A stretch of 46,486 bases of DNA, taken from NCBI GenBank assembly GCA_014860575.1, contig JACZJK010000010.1, positions 1 through 46,486 of the forward strand. The letters run 5' to 3'. Below are positions 17,044-25,632 of this stretch, piece by piece. Under the pieces are notes generated by a model, which made no database searches, was not told the DNA's origin, and saw only the letters and a list, made by a program, of their open reading frames with translations. Position 1 is the stretch's first letter. Each line of letters starts with the position of its first letter. The position numbers were made by a program, and so were the translations under genes. Source of the stretch: Bacteroidales bacterium (lineage in GTDB: Bacteria > Bacteroidota > Bacteroidia > Bacteroidales > JAAYJT01).

Positions 17044-17214
17044 GAATCTGCTCCGAAAAGTCACAAATTCCTGATTTTTATCGTTTTTAGCCCCTGATCC
17101 GCCGCGGCGGAGAAACACTAAAAATCAGCAATTTGTGAAAGTCCCCTTTAGGGAACTTAGCGAAGCGATCTCACGAACGAAGTGAGTAATTTAGAGGCAA
17201 ATTAACTTTTCGGA
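17044..17214. repeat. Composite dispersed repeat with nested inverted arms and a GC palindrome
   Basis: Outer arms CTCCGAAAAGT (17051-17061) and ACTTTTCGGAG (17204-17214 region) are complementary. Inner arms 17062-17080 and 17119-17137 are complementary over 19 bases with one mismatch. The centre holds the perfect palindrome TCCGCCGCGGCGGA (17098-17111). A further hairpin CTCAC/GTGAG lies at 17170-17186. The block sits in the 459-base gap 16865-17323, which otherwise holds a GTTGAATT-ACA-AATTCAAC palindrome near 16960 and the promoter box at 17241. No reading frame in it looks like a gene. Confidence 0.6.
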
Positions 17215-17240
17215 GTGGACTCAACATTTATTTGTAAAAC

Positions 17241-17248
17241 TATTTTTG
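17241..17248 (+). promoter_or_regulatory. Putative -7 box of the fasciclin gene
   Basis: TATTTTTG matches TAnnTTTG exactly and lies 76 bases before ATG 17324. I find no TTTG at the ideal distance upstream, so support is partial. Confidence 0.35.
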
Positions 17249-17323
17249 ACCTCCAATGAACTTAAACGGAGAAGTTCTGTTTAATGAATGTTGTTAAACG
17301 TTAAACAACTTAAAATTAAAAAC

Positions 17324-17830
17324 ATGAAAAACCTATTTGTTTTCCTGATGGCTTCCGTTATATCAACGAGTGCATTTAGTCAGAAAAAAGATGTTGTGGA
17401 TATTGCAATAGGATCAGCTGATCATACAACTCTTGTAGCTGCAGTAAAAGCAGCAGATTTAGTAGTTACTTTAAAAGGTGCGGGTCCCTTCACTGTATTT
17501 GCTCCTACAAATGAAGCATTTGCCAAACTTCCGGCAGGTACTGTTGAAACATTGCTGAAACCCGAAAGCAAAGCTCAACTATCCAAAATTTTAACTTACC
17601 ATGTCGTTAGCGGTAATATTGATGCTGCTGGTGTAATGGAAGCGATAAAAAGTGGAAAGGGTAAAGCTGTATTAACAACTCTGAGTGGTGGTAAATTAAC
17701 AGCTACACTCGATAAAGGTAAGGTTAAATTAACTGACGAATCAGGCAATTCCGCGTTTGTTACTGCAACCGACTTAAAAGGAAGTAATGGAATTGTTCAC
17801 GTAATTGATGGTTTGGTTCTCCCCAAATAA
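17324..17830 (+). CDS. Secreted fasciclin (FAS1) domain protein
   Basis: A 168-residue secreted protein made of one FAS1 domain, a fold used in cell adhesion and surface interactions. MKNLFVFLMASVISTSAFSQ is the signal peptide. The two conserved FAS1 blocks are clear: GPFTVFAPTNEAFAKLP (H1) about 35 residues into the domain, and GSNGIVHVIDGLVLPK (H2) at the C-terminus. LSKILTYHVVSG and KGKAVLTTLSGGKLTATLDKG lie between them. The length fits a single-domain secreted fasciclin. The frame is open upstream to 17288, but the signal peptide fixes the start at 17324. It ends just before a strong terminator, so it is a single-gene unit. The ligand is unknown. Confidence 0.92.
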   Translation: MKNLFVFLMASVISTSAFSQKKDVVDIAIGSADHTTLVAAVKAADLVVTLKGAGPFTVFAPTNEAFAKLPAGTVETLLKPESKAQLSKILTYHVVSGNIDAAGVMEAIKSGKGKAVLTTLSGGKLTATLDKGKVKLTDESGNSAFVTATDLKGSNGIVHVIDGLVLPK

Positions 17831-17865
17831 TTTCTTCTCAGAAATTAATTGAGTAATTGAGTAAT

Positions 17866-17900
17866 AAAGAGGCTGATCTCGGATTTGAGACAGCCTCTTT
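17866..17900. terminator. Bidirectional intrinsic terminator
   Basis: AAAGAGGCTG (17866-17875) and CAGCCTCTTT (17891-17900) form a perfect ten-base-pair arm, extended by TCTC/GAGA after one bulged A, with a six-base loop (GGATTT). The flanking A and T runs make it usable on both strands. It serves the fasciclin gene (plus) and the ABC transporter pair (minus). Confidence 0.85.
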
Positions 17901-17902
17901 GC

Positions 17903-18691
17903 TTATTTCTGGTCAGAATATTTCCACCAGAGTACGGTTCCAAAATACCCGGTTATTCCTGTAATTATTATGAGAATAAAACTCAGTTCATTTAATTGCA
18001 TCTTCAAATCTGCTCCGCCACTTCCACTGTATATTCCCGGCACTGACCACGGAAAATAGTTTCCTATTCCCATTGCACCAATAATCTGAGCCATAACAAG
18101 CAACAAAGCAACAATGCCGAGTGGGGTCAGATAACCTTTGCCCCAAATTGCGAAAAACGCGACAGGCGTATTTAATAGAATGATCAGAGCCGTGGTAACG
18201 AAGTAGGTTTTAAGATTGCCAAGAAATACAGCAACGCTCCAACCATCTAATTGCAGCAAAAACCCAATGATTAAACCCAGTGCCAGATTAGCAATAACCA
18301 AGGCCAAACACCAGATTGTATAATAAATAAATTTGGCATTCAGTATTTTGGTTCTTGAAATTGGCAAAGCCAACAGGTCTTTTGCTGTTCCATCAGAATA
18401 TTCTCTTCCGAATAACCAACTTGCAACAAAACCAAAAATTAAAATGCCACCAATGCCAACAGCCTGTGATAGTATACCTAAAAATGATTGCCAATTGGCT
18501 TCAAACGAAAACATTACAGCCTTCGATTTAAAAGCCCCCGAAAGCCCTTCGTAACCAACATCTTTCATTAATATCATGAACACGCCTCCGAATATTGGCG
18601 CAAGTGCAAAAGCTATAAAGCTAAACCACCGAATACGTGCATGCTTGTTTTTCAGAAATTCTGCTGATATAGCCCGGATCTGTTGCTTCAT
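17903..18691 (-). CDS. ABC-2 type transporter permease
   Basis: A 262-residue inner-membrane permease, partner of the ATPase encoded just upstream. Six hydrophobic segments are visible: about 20-45 (WFSFIAFALAPIFGGVFMI), 72-95 (VGIGGILIFGFVASWLFG), 115-145 (YYTIWCLALVIANLALGLIIGFLL), 160-180, 190-215 and 235-255. The cytoplasmic motif FGREYSDGTAKDLLALPISR between the second and third helices is the typical ABC-2 signature (E-x-x-x-G-T). It has the size and topology of BcrB/NosY-like permeases for peptide antibiotic immunity or lipid export; the substrate cannot be told. Only one base separates it from the ATPase gene, so the two form an operon ending in the terminator at 17866-17900. Confidence 0.85.
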   Translation of the reverse strand: MKQQIRAISAEFLKNKHARIRWFSFIAFALAPIFGGVFMILMKDVGYEGLSGAFKSKAVMFSFEANWQSFLGILSQAVGIGGILIFGFVASWLFGREYSDGTAKDLLALPISRTKILNAKFIYYTIWCLALVIANLALGLIIGFLLQLDGWSVAVFLGNLKTYFVTTALIILLNTPVAFFAIWGKGYLTPLGIVALLLVMAQIIGAMGIGNYFPWSVPGIYSGSGGADLKMQLNELSFILIIITGITGYFGTVLWWKYSDQK

Positions 18692-18692
18692 T

Positions 18693-19592
18693 TTATTCCT
18701 TTATTATTCGTAAGAAATAGTGTTCAAGGTCTTCCTCGAAAACATACAGTTGCTTTGGCGGAATCTGATGTTGAACCAATATTGTAGCAAGTTCTTCGGG
18801 GCTGTCAATCGCTTCCTTGCTCAATAGTTCAATTGTTTCATTGTGTGTGCTGCATTTAAAGCCATTTTCAGCAAGTATTTTTATTGCTTTCCCGTTGTTA
18901 TTGGTTGAGATGCATAATTTCTTTATCACCTGATCATGAAGTTCTGATGATTTAATTTCCTTAATCAGGGCGCCGTTATGAATAACTCCAATCCGAGTTG
19001 TGAGTTTGGCTATTTCTGAAAGGATATGGCTCGACAAGAAAATGGTAGTGTTGTGTTTTTCTGATAATTCTTTTAACAATTCCCGTATTTCAACAATCCC
19101 GGCGGGGTCAAGTCCGTTGATTGGTTCGTCAAGGATGAGCAGTTTTGGTTTGTGCATTAACGCCTTTGCCAATCCTAATCTTTGTTTATTGCCCATCGAA
19201 AGGTTTTTCTCTTTCCTGTTTATGTATTGCGTAAGCTGCAAGCGTTCTGTTATTTCATCTATCAAAGCTCTGTCAGATAATCCCCTGAGCTTGAAAATCA
19301 CTTCAAGATTTTCGATGACGGAAAGATTTGGATAGGAGTAAGGTGTTTCAATCAGATAGCCGACATCATTCCATATTTCAGTGGCCTGTTTCGGTTCGAT
19401 ACCGAATAACTTGCAAGTGCCGCTATCAGGTTTGATCAATCCCAATAGCAATCTGATTGTCGTGGTTTTTCCGGCGCCGTTTAAACCAAGAAAACCATAT
19501 ATCTCGCCTTGCTGAACATTGATTGAGACATTATCAACAGCAATGGTGTCGCCATACCGTTTTGTCAGGTTGTTGGTTTGGATAATATTCAT
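18693..19592 (-). CDS. ABC transporter ATP-binding protein (BcrA-like)
   Basis: A 299-residue ATPase that powers the permease encoded one base downstream. Walker A is GLNGAGKTTT (about 37-46), the Q-loop is in VGYLIETPYSYPNL, the signature is LSMGNKQRLGLAKAL, Walker B is KLLILDEPINGLDP and the H-switch is in FLSSHILSEI. The ~80-residue C-terminal extension after TTRIGVIHNG is typical of DrrA/BcrA-type ATPases paired with ABC-2 permeases. In Bacteroidota and Firmicutes such pairs act in antimicrobial peptide resistance or unknown export. The 223-base gap upstream (19593-19815) separates it from the divergent histidine kinase gene; I see no clear promoter for either direction there. Confidence 0.92.
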   Translation of the reverse strand: MNIIQTNNLTKRYGDTIAVDNVSINVQQGEIYGFLGLNGAGKTTTIRLLLGLIKPDSGTCKLFGIEPKQATEIWNDVGYLIETPYSYPNLSVIENLEVIFKLRGLSDRALIDEITERLQLTQYINRKEKNLSMGNKQRLGLAKALMHKPKLLILDEPINGLDPAGIVEIRELLKELSEKHNTTIFLSSHILSEIAKLTTRIGVIHNGALIKEIKSSELHDQVIKKLCISTNNNGKAIKILAENGFKCSTHNETIELLSKEAIDSPEELATILVQHQIPPKQLYVFEEDLEHYFLRIIKE

Positions 19593-19815
19593 GTTGAACG
19601 ACGAGAGTAATTGGGTTATTTAAAAATTTACCTTGGATACTCCGGTTACTAGCCCGGGAGATCAGCCACGAATATATAAATAAATGCTGCCGGTGTTGAG
19701 GTTGCAGGAAAATTCGCATTTCCACCTTCACTGACCTCGTTCAACTGCAAATAAATATTTTCTTTCAATACTGATGTTGTATTGTAAAGAGTAATAAATT
19801 TATTGCGGTTTAATT

Positions 19816-22800
19816 ATGAAGTCAACTCAACGGTTTTGGGTCATTTTAGTTGCTCTTTGTTTGCTTCAATTGCAAAGCAGGCAACAGGGAATACGGCAGT
19901 ATTCTGTTGCGGATGGTTTGTCGCAATCCACCATTCAGGATATTAATCAGGATGTTTTCGGGATTATGTGGATTTCTACCGGCGATGGCTTAAACAGCTT
20001 TGACGGCTATACTTTCGACAAATATTATTCCTGGCCCGCTGTTTCTACTTCCGGCCAAAGCAACAGCATGCGGAATGTGATCAGCGGCCCCATCGGCAAT
20101 CTGTGGGTGGGATCGGATTATGGTTTGCTTTATCTCGACCGGTCAAAACAGATTTTGTCTGGCATATTTACCGAAATCAAAGAATTGAACGGCAGGGCTT
20201 GTCTGCCTCTGTTTTGTTCGGTTGATTCTGTTTCAATCCTGGTTAAAGGCCTGGGCGTACTCACGATCCATCAAGACAATCATAAGTTTGAAGTAATATC
20301 GCTTAAGCACGGGCTGGTGTCATTATCTCCTTTAGGATCAAACAAGGATGAAATATGGTTTGGTTTTTATCCTAATAGCCTGGTATGTTTTTCAAAACCT
20401 GAAAACTCAGCTTTAACAATGCAGGATTTTAGCACCGGTTCAAAGGTTCATGAACTCTTTGTTTCTGTTCTGAGACTTGATTCCAGCCGCTACCTGGCTG
20501 CATCCGGAACAAAGCTTTATTTTCTCTCCAAAACGGACGGTTCTATGCGAACCGTTGATCACAGTGCGTGGAAAATTTTCCCTGAAGATGTCATGTTTAA
20601 ATCGCTTCAAATGGATCATACTGGCAAAATACTGGTGATTACGGTAAATCGTCGAATTTACAGTTTAAACAGTGATTTTTCATTGCATAGCCATATCCCC
20701 TTCAGCAAATCCACCAAGGGCGAAAGCAAGTCGGAAATGAGTGTTACTAATGCCTTTACCGATGATGCGGATAATTTGTGGATCGGTACCGATGGGTCGG
20801 GACTGTGTCAGCTCATGGCTGACCCACCGGGATTCAGTTTGGTGAATAAGATTTTTTTACCTTCCGGAGAATCGCTGCTTCCTTTTGTAAGATGCTTTTA
20901 CGAGGATGACGACAAGCTTTTGTGGTTTGGAACACACCGTGAAGGATTGTTCCGATGGAACAGAAAATCAGGTGATTTCACGCAGTTTCTTCCTGAAAAG
21001 GAAAAAAACTTCCCTTCTCTTAACGATCTTTATTGCATCCAGCCTCTGGATGAAAATATTTTGATGTTGGGTACATCAAAGGGCATTGCATTATTTGATA
21101 AAATAAAATCAAAGGTTCAAACTGTACTTAGCTTAAATGGTGGTACTCAAAAAATCTCACAAATTTTAAAATTACAAAACGGACGGTTTGCTGTTATCCT
21201 GAATTCCCGATTGTGCTATCTTGAATTTTTTAATGGGAACGCGGAACTTACTGCTGCAAAATTGCCTGATACTATTAGTCTGGAAGTGATTTGCAATGCT
21301 ACTGAAAATGGACTGTACGGTTTCAACCGAAGTGGATGTTATACGATTACCAGCAAAAAAACATCTTTTAACCCATTCACTTATAATGATCAGAAAGTGA
21401 TGCTCAATGTGAATGCCGTGATCCCCGATAATTCCGGTGGATTCTGGCTGGCAACGGGCAATGGGCTTATCAGAACCGATTCCACAGGAGCGGTGATGGA
21501 AAATTATAATGAAAATGATGGCTTATCCAATCACTTCCTTTACGGATTGCTCACTGACAACAACGGACATCTTTGGATGAGTTCAAACAATGGGTTGTCC
21601 AGGTTTTTGATCGAGACTAAAAAATTCCGGAATTTTGGTTTAGCCGATGGACTTCAATCCCTTGAATTCAACTCAGGCGCTTATTACAAAACCAGTGAGG
21701 GAGAGATGTTTTTCGGTGGAATAGGCGGCTTTAATTTTTTCCACCCCGGTTCGGTTGCCAACCACACTCACAACCCTAAAATCTTCCTGACGGGTATCCT
21801 GGTTAACGATCAGCCTTTCCTAACCGATACCTGTCCGATGGCTGTGAAATTTCTTGAACTTCCCTATAATCAAAACACACTGACCTTCGAATTTGCCGCA
21901 CTCGATTTTAATGATACACCCGGCCGTGAATATTATTACTTCCTGGCCGGACACGATAACGATTGGATTTCGGCGGGACAACTCAACCGGGCGAGATACT
22001 CCAAATTAAAACCTGGAAAATATATCTTTAAAGTCAGAACCTTTCACGACGCCGACAACTCCCAGGTGAATGAAGCCATGTTGAGGCTTATAATTCTGAA
22101 ACCTTTCTGGATGACAACCCTCTTTCTTGTGCTGGTTTTCATAATAGCGATCTCCTTAGTCGTGTTAATTGTGAGGTATATAACTGTACAAAAGATGAAT
22201 AAACAGATTGATAAGCTAAAGCGCGAACAAGAAATTAATTATATAAGACGACGTATTGCCTCCGATCTTCATGATGATATCGGGTCCGGTTTGAGCAAAC
22301 TGGCCATGATCAGCGATCGTACACGCTTGAAAACCTCTCATGACAATGGCATCAGCAGTTCGCTATCAAAAATATCAGGCGAAGCACGGCAGATGAGCGA
22401 TCAACTGCGGGTGATTGTTTGGGCGCTTAATCCGCAGAATGACCATCTTGATAATCTTATTGCCTATATCAGGATGAATATCGGCGATTATCTTGAGGAT
22501 GCTGGTCTCTGTCACAATATCTCCGTACAGGGTGTCATTCCCGAAAAATATGTTTCGGCTGAGTTCAAACGTAATATATATTATACGATACAGGAAGCGG
22601 TTCACAATTGTGTTAAACATGCAGGAAAGTGTAAGATTTTCATCGGGATTGAGGTTGCACCGAATATTTTGAAAGTATCCATCATTGATGATGGCGACGG
22701 GTTTGAACTCACTGGCATTCATTCAAATGGCAATGGCTTGCGGTTTATGAAAAAAAGAATTGACGACCTTGGCGGTTCATTTACAGTGATGGAAAATACG

Positions 22801-22839
22801 CCCAAAGGAATCAGCATTATCCTATCGGTTCCCATTTAA
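19816..22839 (+). CDS. Two-component sensor histidine kinase with periplasmic beta-propellers
   Basis: A 1007-residue sensor. After a signal sequence (WVILVALCLLQL), about 700 residues form beta-propeller blades with recurring patterns: DVFGIMWISTGDGLNSFDG, GNLWVGSDYGLLYLD, DNLWIGTDGSGLCQL, GHLWMSSNNGLSRF. A Y_Y_Y domain follows (GREYYYFLAGHDNDW to LKPGKYIFKVRTF). One transmembrane helix (about 775-800) leads to a HisKA_3 domain with the phospho-accepting H819 in IASDLHDDIGSGLSK. The C-terminal ATPase has YTIQEAVHNCVKHA, IDDGDGF and GNGLRFMKKRI. This is the periplasmic-sensing architecture widespread in Bacteroidota, though with a NarL-type partner rather than the fused hybrid form. The ligand is unknown. 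The response regulator starts 54 bases downstream. Confidence 0.9.
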   Translation: MKSTQRFWVILVALCLLQLQSRQQGIRQYSVADGLSQSTIQDINQDVFGIMWISTGDGLNSFDGYTFDKYYSWPAVSTSGQSNSMRNVISGPIGNLWVGSDYGLLYLDRSKQILSGIFTEIKELNGRACLPLFCSVDSVSILVKGLGVLTIHQDNHKFEVISLKHGLVSLSPLGSNKDEIWFGFYPNSLVCFSKPENSALTMQDFSTGSKVHELFVSVLRLDSSRYLAASGTKLYFLSKTDGSMRTVDHSAWKIFPEDVMFKSLQMDHTGKILVITVNRRIYSLNSDFSLHSHIPFSKSTKGESKSEMSVTNAFTDDADNLWIGTDGSGLCQLMADPPGFSLVNKIFLPSGESLLPFVRCFYEDDDKLLWFGTHREGLFRWNRKSGDFTQFLPEKEKNFPSLNDLYCIQPLDENILMLGTSKGIALFDKIKSKVQTVLSLNGGTQKISQILKLQNGRFAVILNSRLCYLEFFNGNAELTAAKLPDTISLEVICNATENGLYGFNRSGCYTITSKKTSFNPFTYNDQKVMLNVNAVIPDNSGGFWLATGNGLIRTDSTGAVMENYNENDGLSNHFLYGLLTDNNGHLWMSSNNGLSRFLIETKKFRNFGLADGLQSLEFNSGAYYKTSEGEMFFGGIGGFNFFHPGSVANHTHNPKIFLTGILVNDQPFLTDTCPMAVKFLELPYNQNTLTFEFAALDFNDTPGREYYYFLAGHDNDWISAGQLNRARYSKLKPGKYIFKVRTFHDADNSQVNEAMLRLIILKPFWMTTLFLVLVFIIAISLVVLIVRYITVQKMNKQIDKLKREQEINYIRRRIASDLHDDIGSGLSKLAMISDRTRLKTSHDNGISSSLSKISGEARQMSDQLRVIVWALNPQNDHLDNLIAYIRMNIGDYLEDAGLCHNISVQGVIPEKYVSAEFKRNIYYTIQEAVHNCVKHAGKCKIFIGIEVAPNILKVSIIDDGDGFELTGIHSNGNGLRFMKKRIDDLGGSFTVMENTPKGISIILSVPI

Positions 22840-22893
22840 CTTTACTACTTTTTGGGTATTTTAATTCCATCTTTGTTTATATACTTTTGGGGC

Positions 22894-23523
22894 ATGAAAA
22901 TCGGGGTTATCATAGTAGAAGATGATCAGGAGATCAGGGAATGGGTAAGTAGCGTTATCCGGAGTGATGAATCGCTCAAATGCCTGGCCGTTTTCTCTGA
23001 CGCTGAATCCTGCATTCAGGCATACGATCAGTTTTCGCCCGAAGTTGTGATCATGGATATCAACCTTCCGGGAATGTCCGGCATCGAATGCATTAAATGG
23101 ATCAAACCACTCAAGCCCGAAGTTCATATGATTGTGTTCACTGTTTTTGAGGATGATGACCATGTATTTGATGCCCTGTGCTCCGGTGCTGCAGGATACA
23201 TCCTGAAAAACACTACTGCCCACCAGATGATTGAAGCTGTTCATGATGTTTGCAGAGGAGGTTCCCCGATGTCATCTTCCATCGCCAGGAAAGTGATCAA
23301 TTCTTTCCAACGCGCTAATCCCGGGCAGGCTGAATACAACAAGCTATCGGGTCGCGAGCGGGAACTGCTCGATTTGCTGGCCCGCGGTTACCGTTATAAG
23401 GAAATCGCTATTAAGCTCTTTATCAGTGTTGAAACCGTCCGAACCCACATCCGGAATATCTATGATAAACTGCAGGTCCAGTCACGTACCGAAGCCCTGA
23501 ACAAGATTTACCCAAGGGGATAA
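22894..23523 (+). CDS. LuxR/NarL-family response regulator
   Basis: A 209-residue response regulator, very likely the partner of the kinase just upstream. The receiver domain (1-120) shows the acidic pair VEDD (8-11), the phospho-acceptor D55 in VVIMDINLPG, a threonine/serine switch in IVFTVFEDDDH and the lysine in AAGYILKNTT. The C-terminal LuxR helix-turn-helix (about 148-205) reads LSGRERELLDLLARGYRYKEIAIKLFISVETVRTHIRNIYDKL. The frame is open upstream to a TTG at 22852, but the receiver domain begins at ATG 22894. A TACTTTTG box at 22882-22889 sits immediately before this ATG, which may mean a second, nearly leaderless transcript. Confidence 0.93.
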   Translation: MKIGVIIVEDDQEIREWVSSVIRSDESLKCLAVFSDAESCIQAYDQFSPEVVIMDINLPGMSGIECIKWIKPLKPEVHMIVFTVFEDDDHVFDALCSGAAGYILKNTTAHQMIEAVHDVCRGGSPMSSSIARKVINSFQRANPGQAEYNKLSGRERELLDLLARGYRYKEIAIKLFISVETVRTHIRNIYDKLQVQSRTEALNKIYPRG

Positions 23524-23572
23524 TATTGTTTACTACTATCTGCTTTAAACAAAAATGGAGAATGCGGTTCAC

Positions 23573-23605
23573 AAAAAAGGCCGCCCTGCTGGCAGCCTTT
23601 TTTTT
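23573..23605. terminator. Bidirectional intrinsic terminator
   Basis: AAAAAAGGCCGCC (23573-23585) pairs with GGCAGCCTTTTTT (23591-23603), with one C-A mismatch and a five-base loop. A run of eight T follows on the plus strand and a run of A precedes the stem. It ends the kinase/regulator operon and the convergent secreted-protein gene (stop at 23626). Confidence 0.8.
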
Positions 23606-23625
23606 AGGAAAATTTCTTTTCTCTC

Positions 23626-25269
23626 TTAATCGAACACGTATTTCGATAAGCCAAGTGTATTGTTTTTCCTGTCGCGACCCACAAACACTGCTTCATTCGA
23701 ATCCGGCTTTAGTATGAACGGGAAACTACCGTAACTCAGGTAGGTTTTTCCCAGAGGCAATTTAGCATCCTGGATTTTTGCTGACTCCAGGTCAATTTTC
23801 ATAACTACCGGCTGAAAGCTGGCATAATACGTAGACCGTCCGTTCATCGCAGCAAAGAAATTATCATAGCCTTTGCTTCCTTCGGGTTCAAACCTTACCC
23901 AGTATGCGTTTTTTCCATCTTTGGAAGTCATAAAATTATGCTGCATCTGAAAGATCTTATCGTCTTTTTGAGTAGCCAGTTCCGGTTCAATGCAATATTC
24001 GGCTTTTACATTGCCCTTATTGTCAAAATGAAAACAGGTAAGATCTTCATACGCTTTACGACCGTTACCTTCTATCATCACCACCCTGGTACGCTGTCCG
24101 GCAACGATCACATCACCGTTTCCGAAGACTTTAAAAGCTTGTATTGTAAACCTTCCGAAATCTTTTTTAGGAACCTTTTTTACTGAGGGAGGCACTACCC
24201 TTCGTTTTTCAATATCTTGTGTTGAAGTCACAGTAATGTAGTCCACTTTATCTCCTGCCATTTTAACCATCACCAGATCCTCTGGTTTCAGACGGGTGAC
24301 ACTCTCTTCCCGTTGGTTATCCCTGTAATTGTAAAAGTCGGGATAGCAGGGGTTCGGAATATTTGAAAAGTCCATGAATTCATCATTATTGAATGCAACT
24401 TTAGCAGGACTGGTCATACCAAAAAAGTAAAGGTCGTTTCCATCTTGTGCCATATTTGTTATTACAGTGGTTTGAACCGGCATGTTCAAAATAGTCTGTG
24501 ATACTTTATTGCCTTCTCCATCAACAATATACACCACAAATTCTTTGGCATTTCCACCACTTGCCTTGCTTGGGGCAAAAACAAACAAAGCATTGTATTC
24601 AGCTAGGTTTGGATTTTCAAATTCATCTTCCACATCCGGATTAATCTTCACAAGATCGGAGTAAACCAGGGTGTATTTATTGAGATCGCCGATACTGATT
24701 TCCTTAACCTGCATATCAAGACCAATATTGATCAGGATGTATTGCTTTCCTTCATCTTTACTGTTCTCCTTCACCAACACAAGGTTCGAACCGGTTTCAG
24801 CATTAAAATAACCAACATAACCTTTGTAATTGAAACCTTTCAAGCTTTTGCTGATGTTTGATTCCTCCATATCACTATCGTATCGCTGTTTTTTGTCATT
24901 CCAGGTCTCAGTCAGATTTATTTTGGAGGCAGTCAGTTTCATGCTTAGTAGTTCGATTGCATTACAGCCACCTACAGAAGTGTAGATGTATTCATAAGTA
25001 CGGTCAGGCATGCTTGTTTTTTTAAGCCTGGGTTCCGAGGATTCTTCTTCATTCAGGAATTTCAGATCTTTATCAAAGGAGTAAGTCACAAAGATGGTTT
25101 CCTTCTTTTTCAGATAGCCGTATGAAACGAATAAGGATTCATCGTCGCCATAGCTGATGTCGAATATGCCACCGGCCTGGGCTGCTTTCGACAGAGGCTG
25201 TGTAGTTTGCTGCGAAAAAACGCAGTTGCCTGTGAATAACAGGACAAATAAGATTGTTGTAATTTTCAT
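23626..25269 (-). CDS. Secreted protein of unknown function
   Basis: A 547-residue secreted protein I do not recognise. MKITTILFVLLFTGNCVFSQQ is a signal peptide. The mature protein is beta-rich and propeller-like: strand pairs such as ESLFVSYGYLKKKETIFVTYSF, GNDLYFFGMTSPAK, NGDVIVAGQRTRVV and EAVFVGRDRKNNTLGLSKYVFD recur through its length. A KRRVVPPSVKKVPKKDFGRF stretch lies near residue 380. There is no sorting tail, no lipobox and no enzyme motif I can identify. An in-frame ATG three codons upstream (25278) exists, but 25269 gives the cleaner signal peptide. The promoter at 25295-25325 and a small 5' leader hairpin precede it. It stands alone between a terminator and a repeat-bearing spacer. 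Confidence 0.6.
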   Translation of the reverse strand: MKITTILFVLLFTGNCVFSQQTTQPLSKAAQAGGIFDISYGDDESLFVSYGYLKKKETIFVTYSFDKDLKFLNEEESSEPRLKKTSMPDRTYEYIYTSVGGCNAIELLSMKLTASKINLTETWNDKKQRYDSDMEESNISKSLKGFNYKGYVGYFNAETGSNLVLVKENSKDEGKQYILINIGLDMQVKEISIGDLNKYTLVYSDLVKINPDVEDEFENPNLAEYNALFVFAPSKASGGNAKEFVVYIVDGEGNKVSQTILNMPVQTTVITNMAQDGNDLYFFGMTSPAKVAFNNDEFMDFSNIPNPCYPDFYNYRDNQREESVTRLKPEDLVMVKMAGDKVDYITVTSTQDIEKRRVVPPSVKKVPKKDFGRFTIQAFKVFGNGDVIVAGQRTRVVMIEGNGRKAYEDLTCFHFDNKGNVKAEYCIEPELATQKDDKIFQMQHNFMTSKDGKNAYWVRFEPEGSKGYDNFFAAMNGRSTYYASFQPVVMKIDLESAKIQDAKLPLGKTYLSYGSFPFILKPDSNEAVFVGRDRKNNTLGLSKYVFD

Positions 25270-25271
25270 AA

Positions 25272-25325
25272 CCTGCATTGTTTAATTATGCAGGCAAAAA
25301 TAGAAGGCGCGAGAATGCTGCGCAA
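25272..25325 (-). promoter_or_regulatory. Promoter and leader hairpin of the secreted-protein gene
   Basis: On the minus strand, TTG (25325-25323) is followed by a 20-base spacer and TATTTTTG (25302-25295), a good Bacteroidota promoter. Just downstream, CCTGCAT (25272-25278) and ATGCAGG (25288-25294) form a 7-bp hairpin with a nine-base loop directly before the ATG at 25269, where it could affect translation. Confidence 0.55.
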
Positions 25326-25386
25326 TCGCATAAAAGTAGTAATTAGTAGTTCATGAGAGCATCTTGCTAAGGCAGTACAGAGATTA

Positions 25387-25585
25387 TCAGGCTTCTGGAA
25401 ATGGCTTATTTCAGGGTGGGGTTTATTTGATTGAACAATTATTGACAAACTGTTACAATGTTGAGGCAGCATAGTGAGACCATGATAATTTTCCAGACAT
25501 TGTCTGGAAAATTATTTGAATTGAAAATTCAGCCATGTTCCGAGCGGCAATGCAGTTGCTGCTCAGAGGATGCGGAGATAGTTTG
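25387..25585. repeat. Diverged copy of the 5' end and upstream region of the 16208-16864 gene
   Basis: ATCAGGCTTCTGGAA at 25387 is identical to the segment at 16834 inside the first codons of the small barrel gene. Similarity continues through a TTCA-GGGGTT-ATT-GATTG segment, a TGTTGA block and a final block (TTCCG-GC-GCAATG-A-TTGC-GCTCAG near 25535-25575, compared with 16976-17005). Here the start codon position reads CTG and a stop follows, so it is not a gene. A 31-base palindrome (25485-25515) lies in the middle. The rest of the 354-base gap 25279-25632 holds the promoter listed above and no gene. Confidence 0.5.
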
Positions 25586-25632
25586 GTGGGTCCTAACACC
25601 TAACCAGTCGTATATTTGATTGTGCCAAGCAC

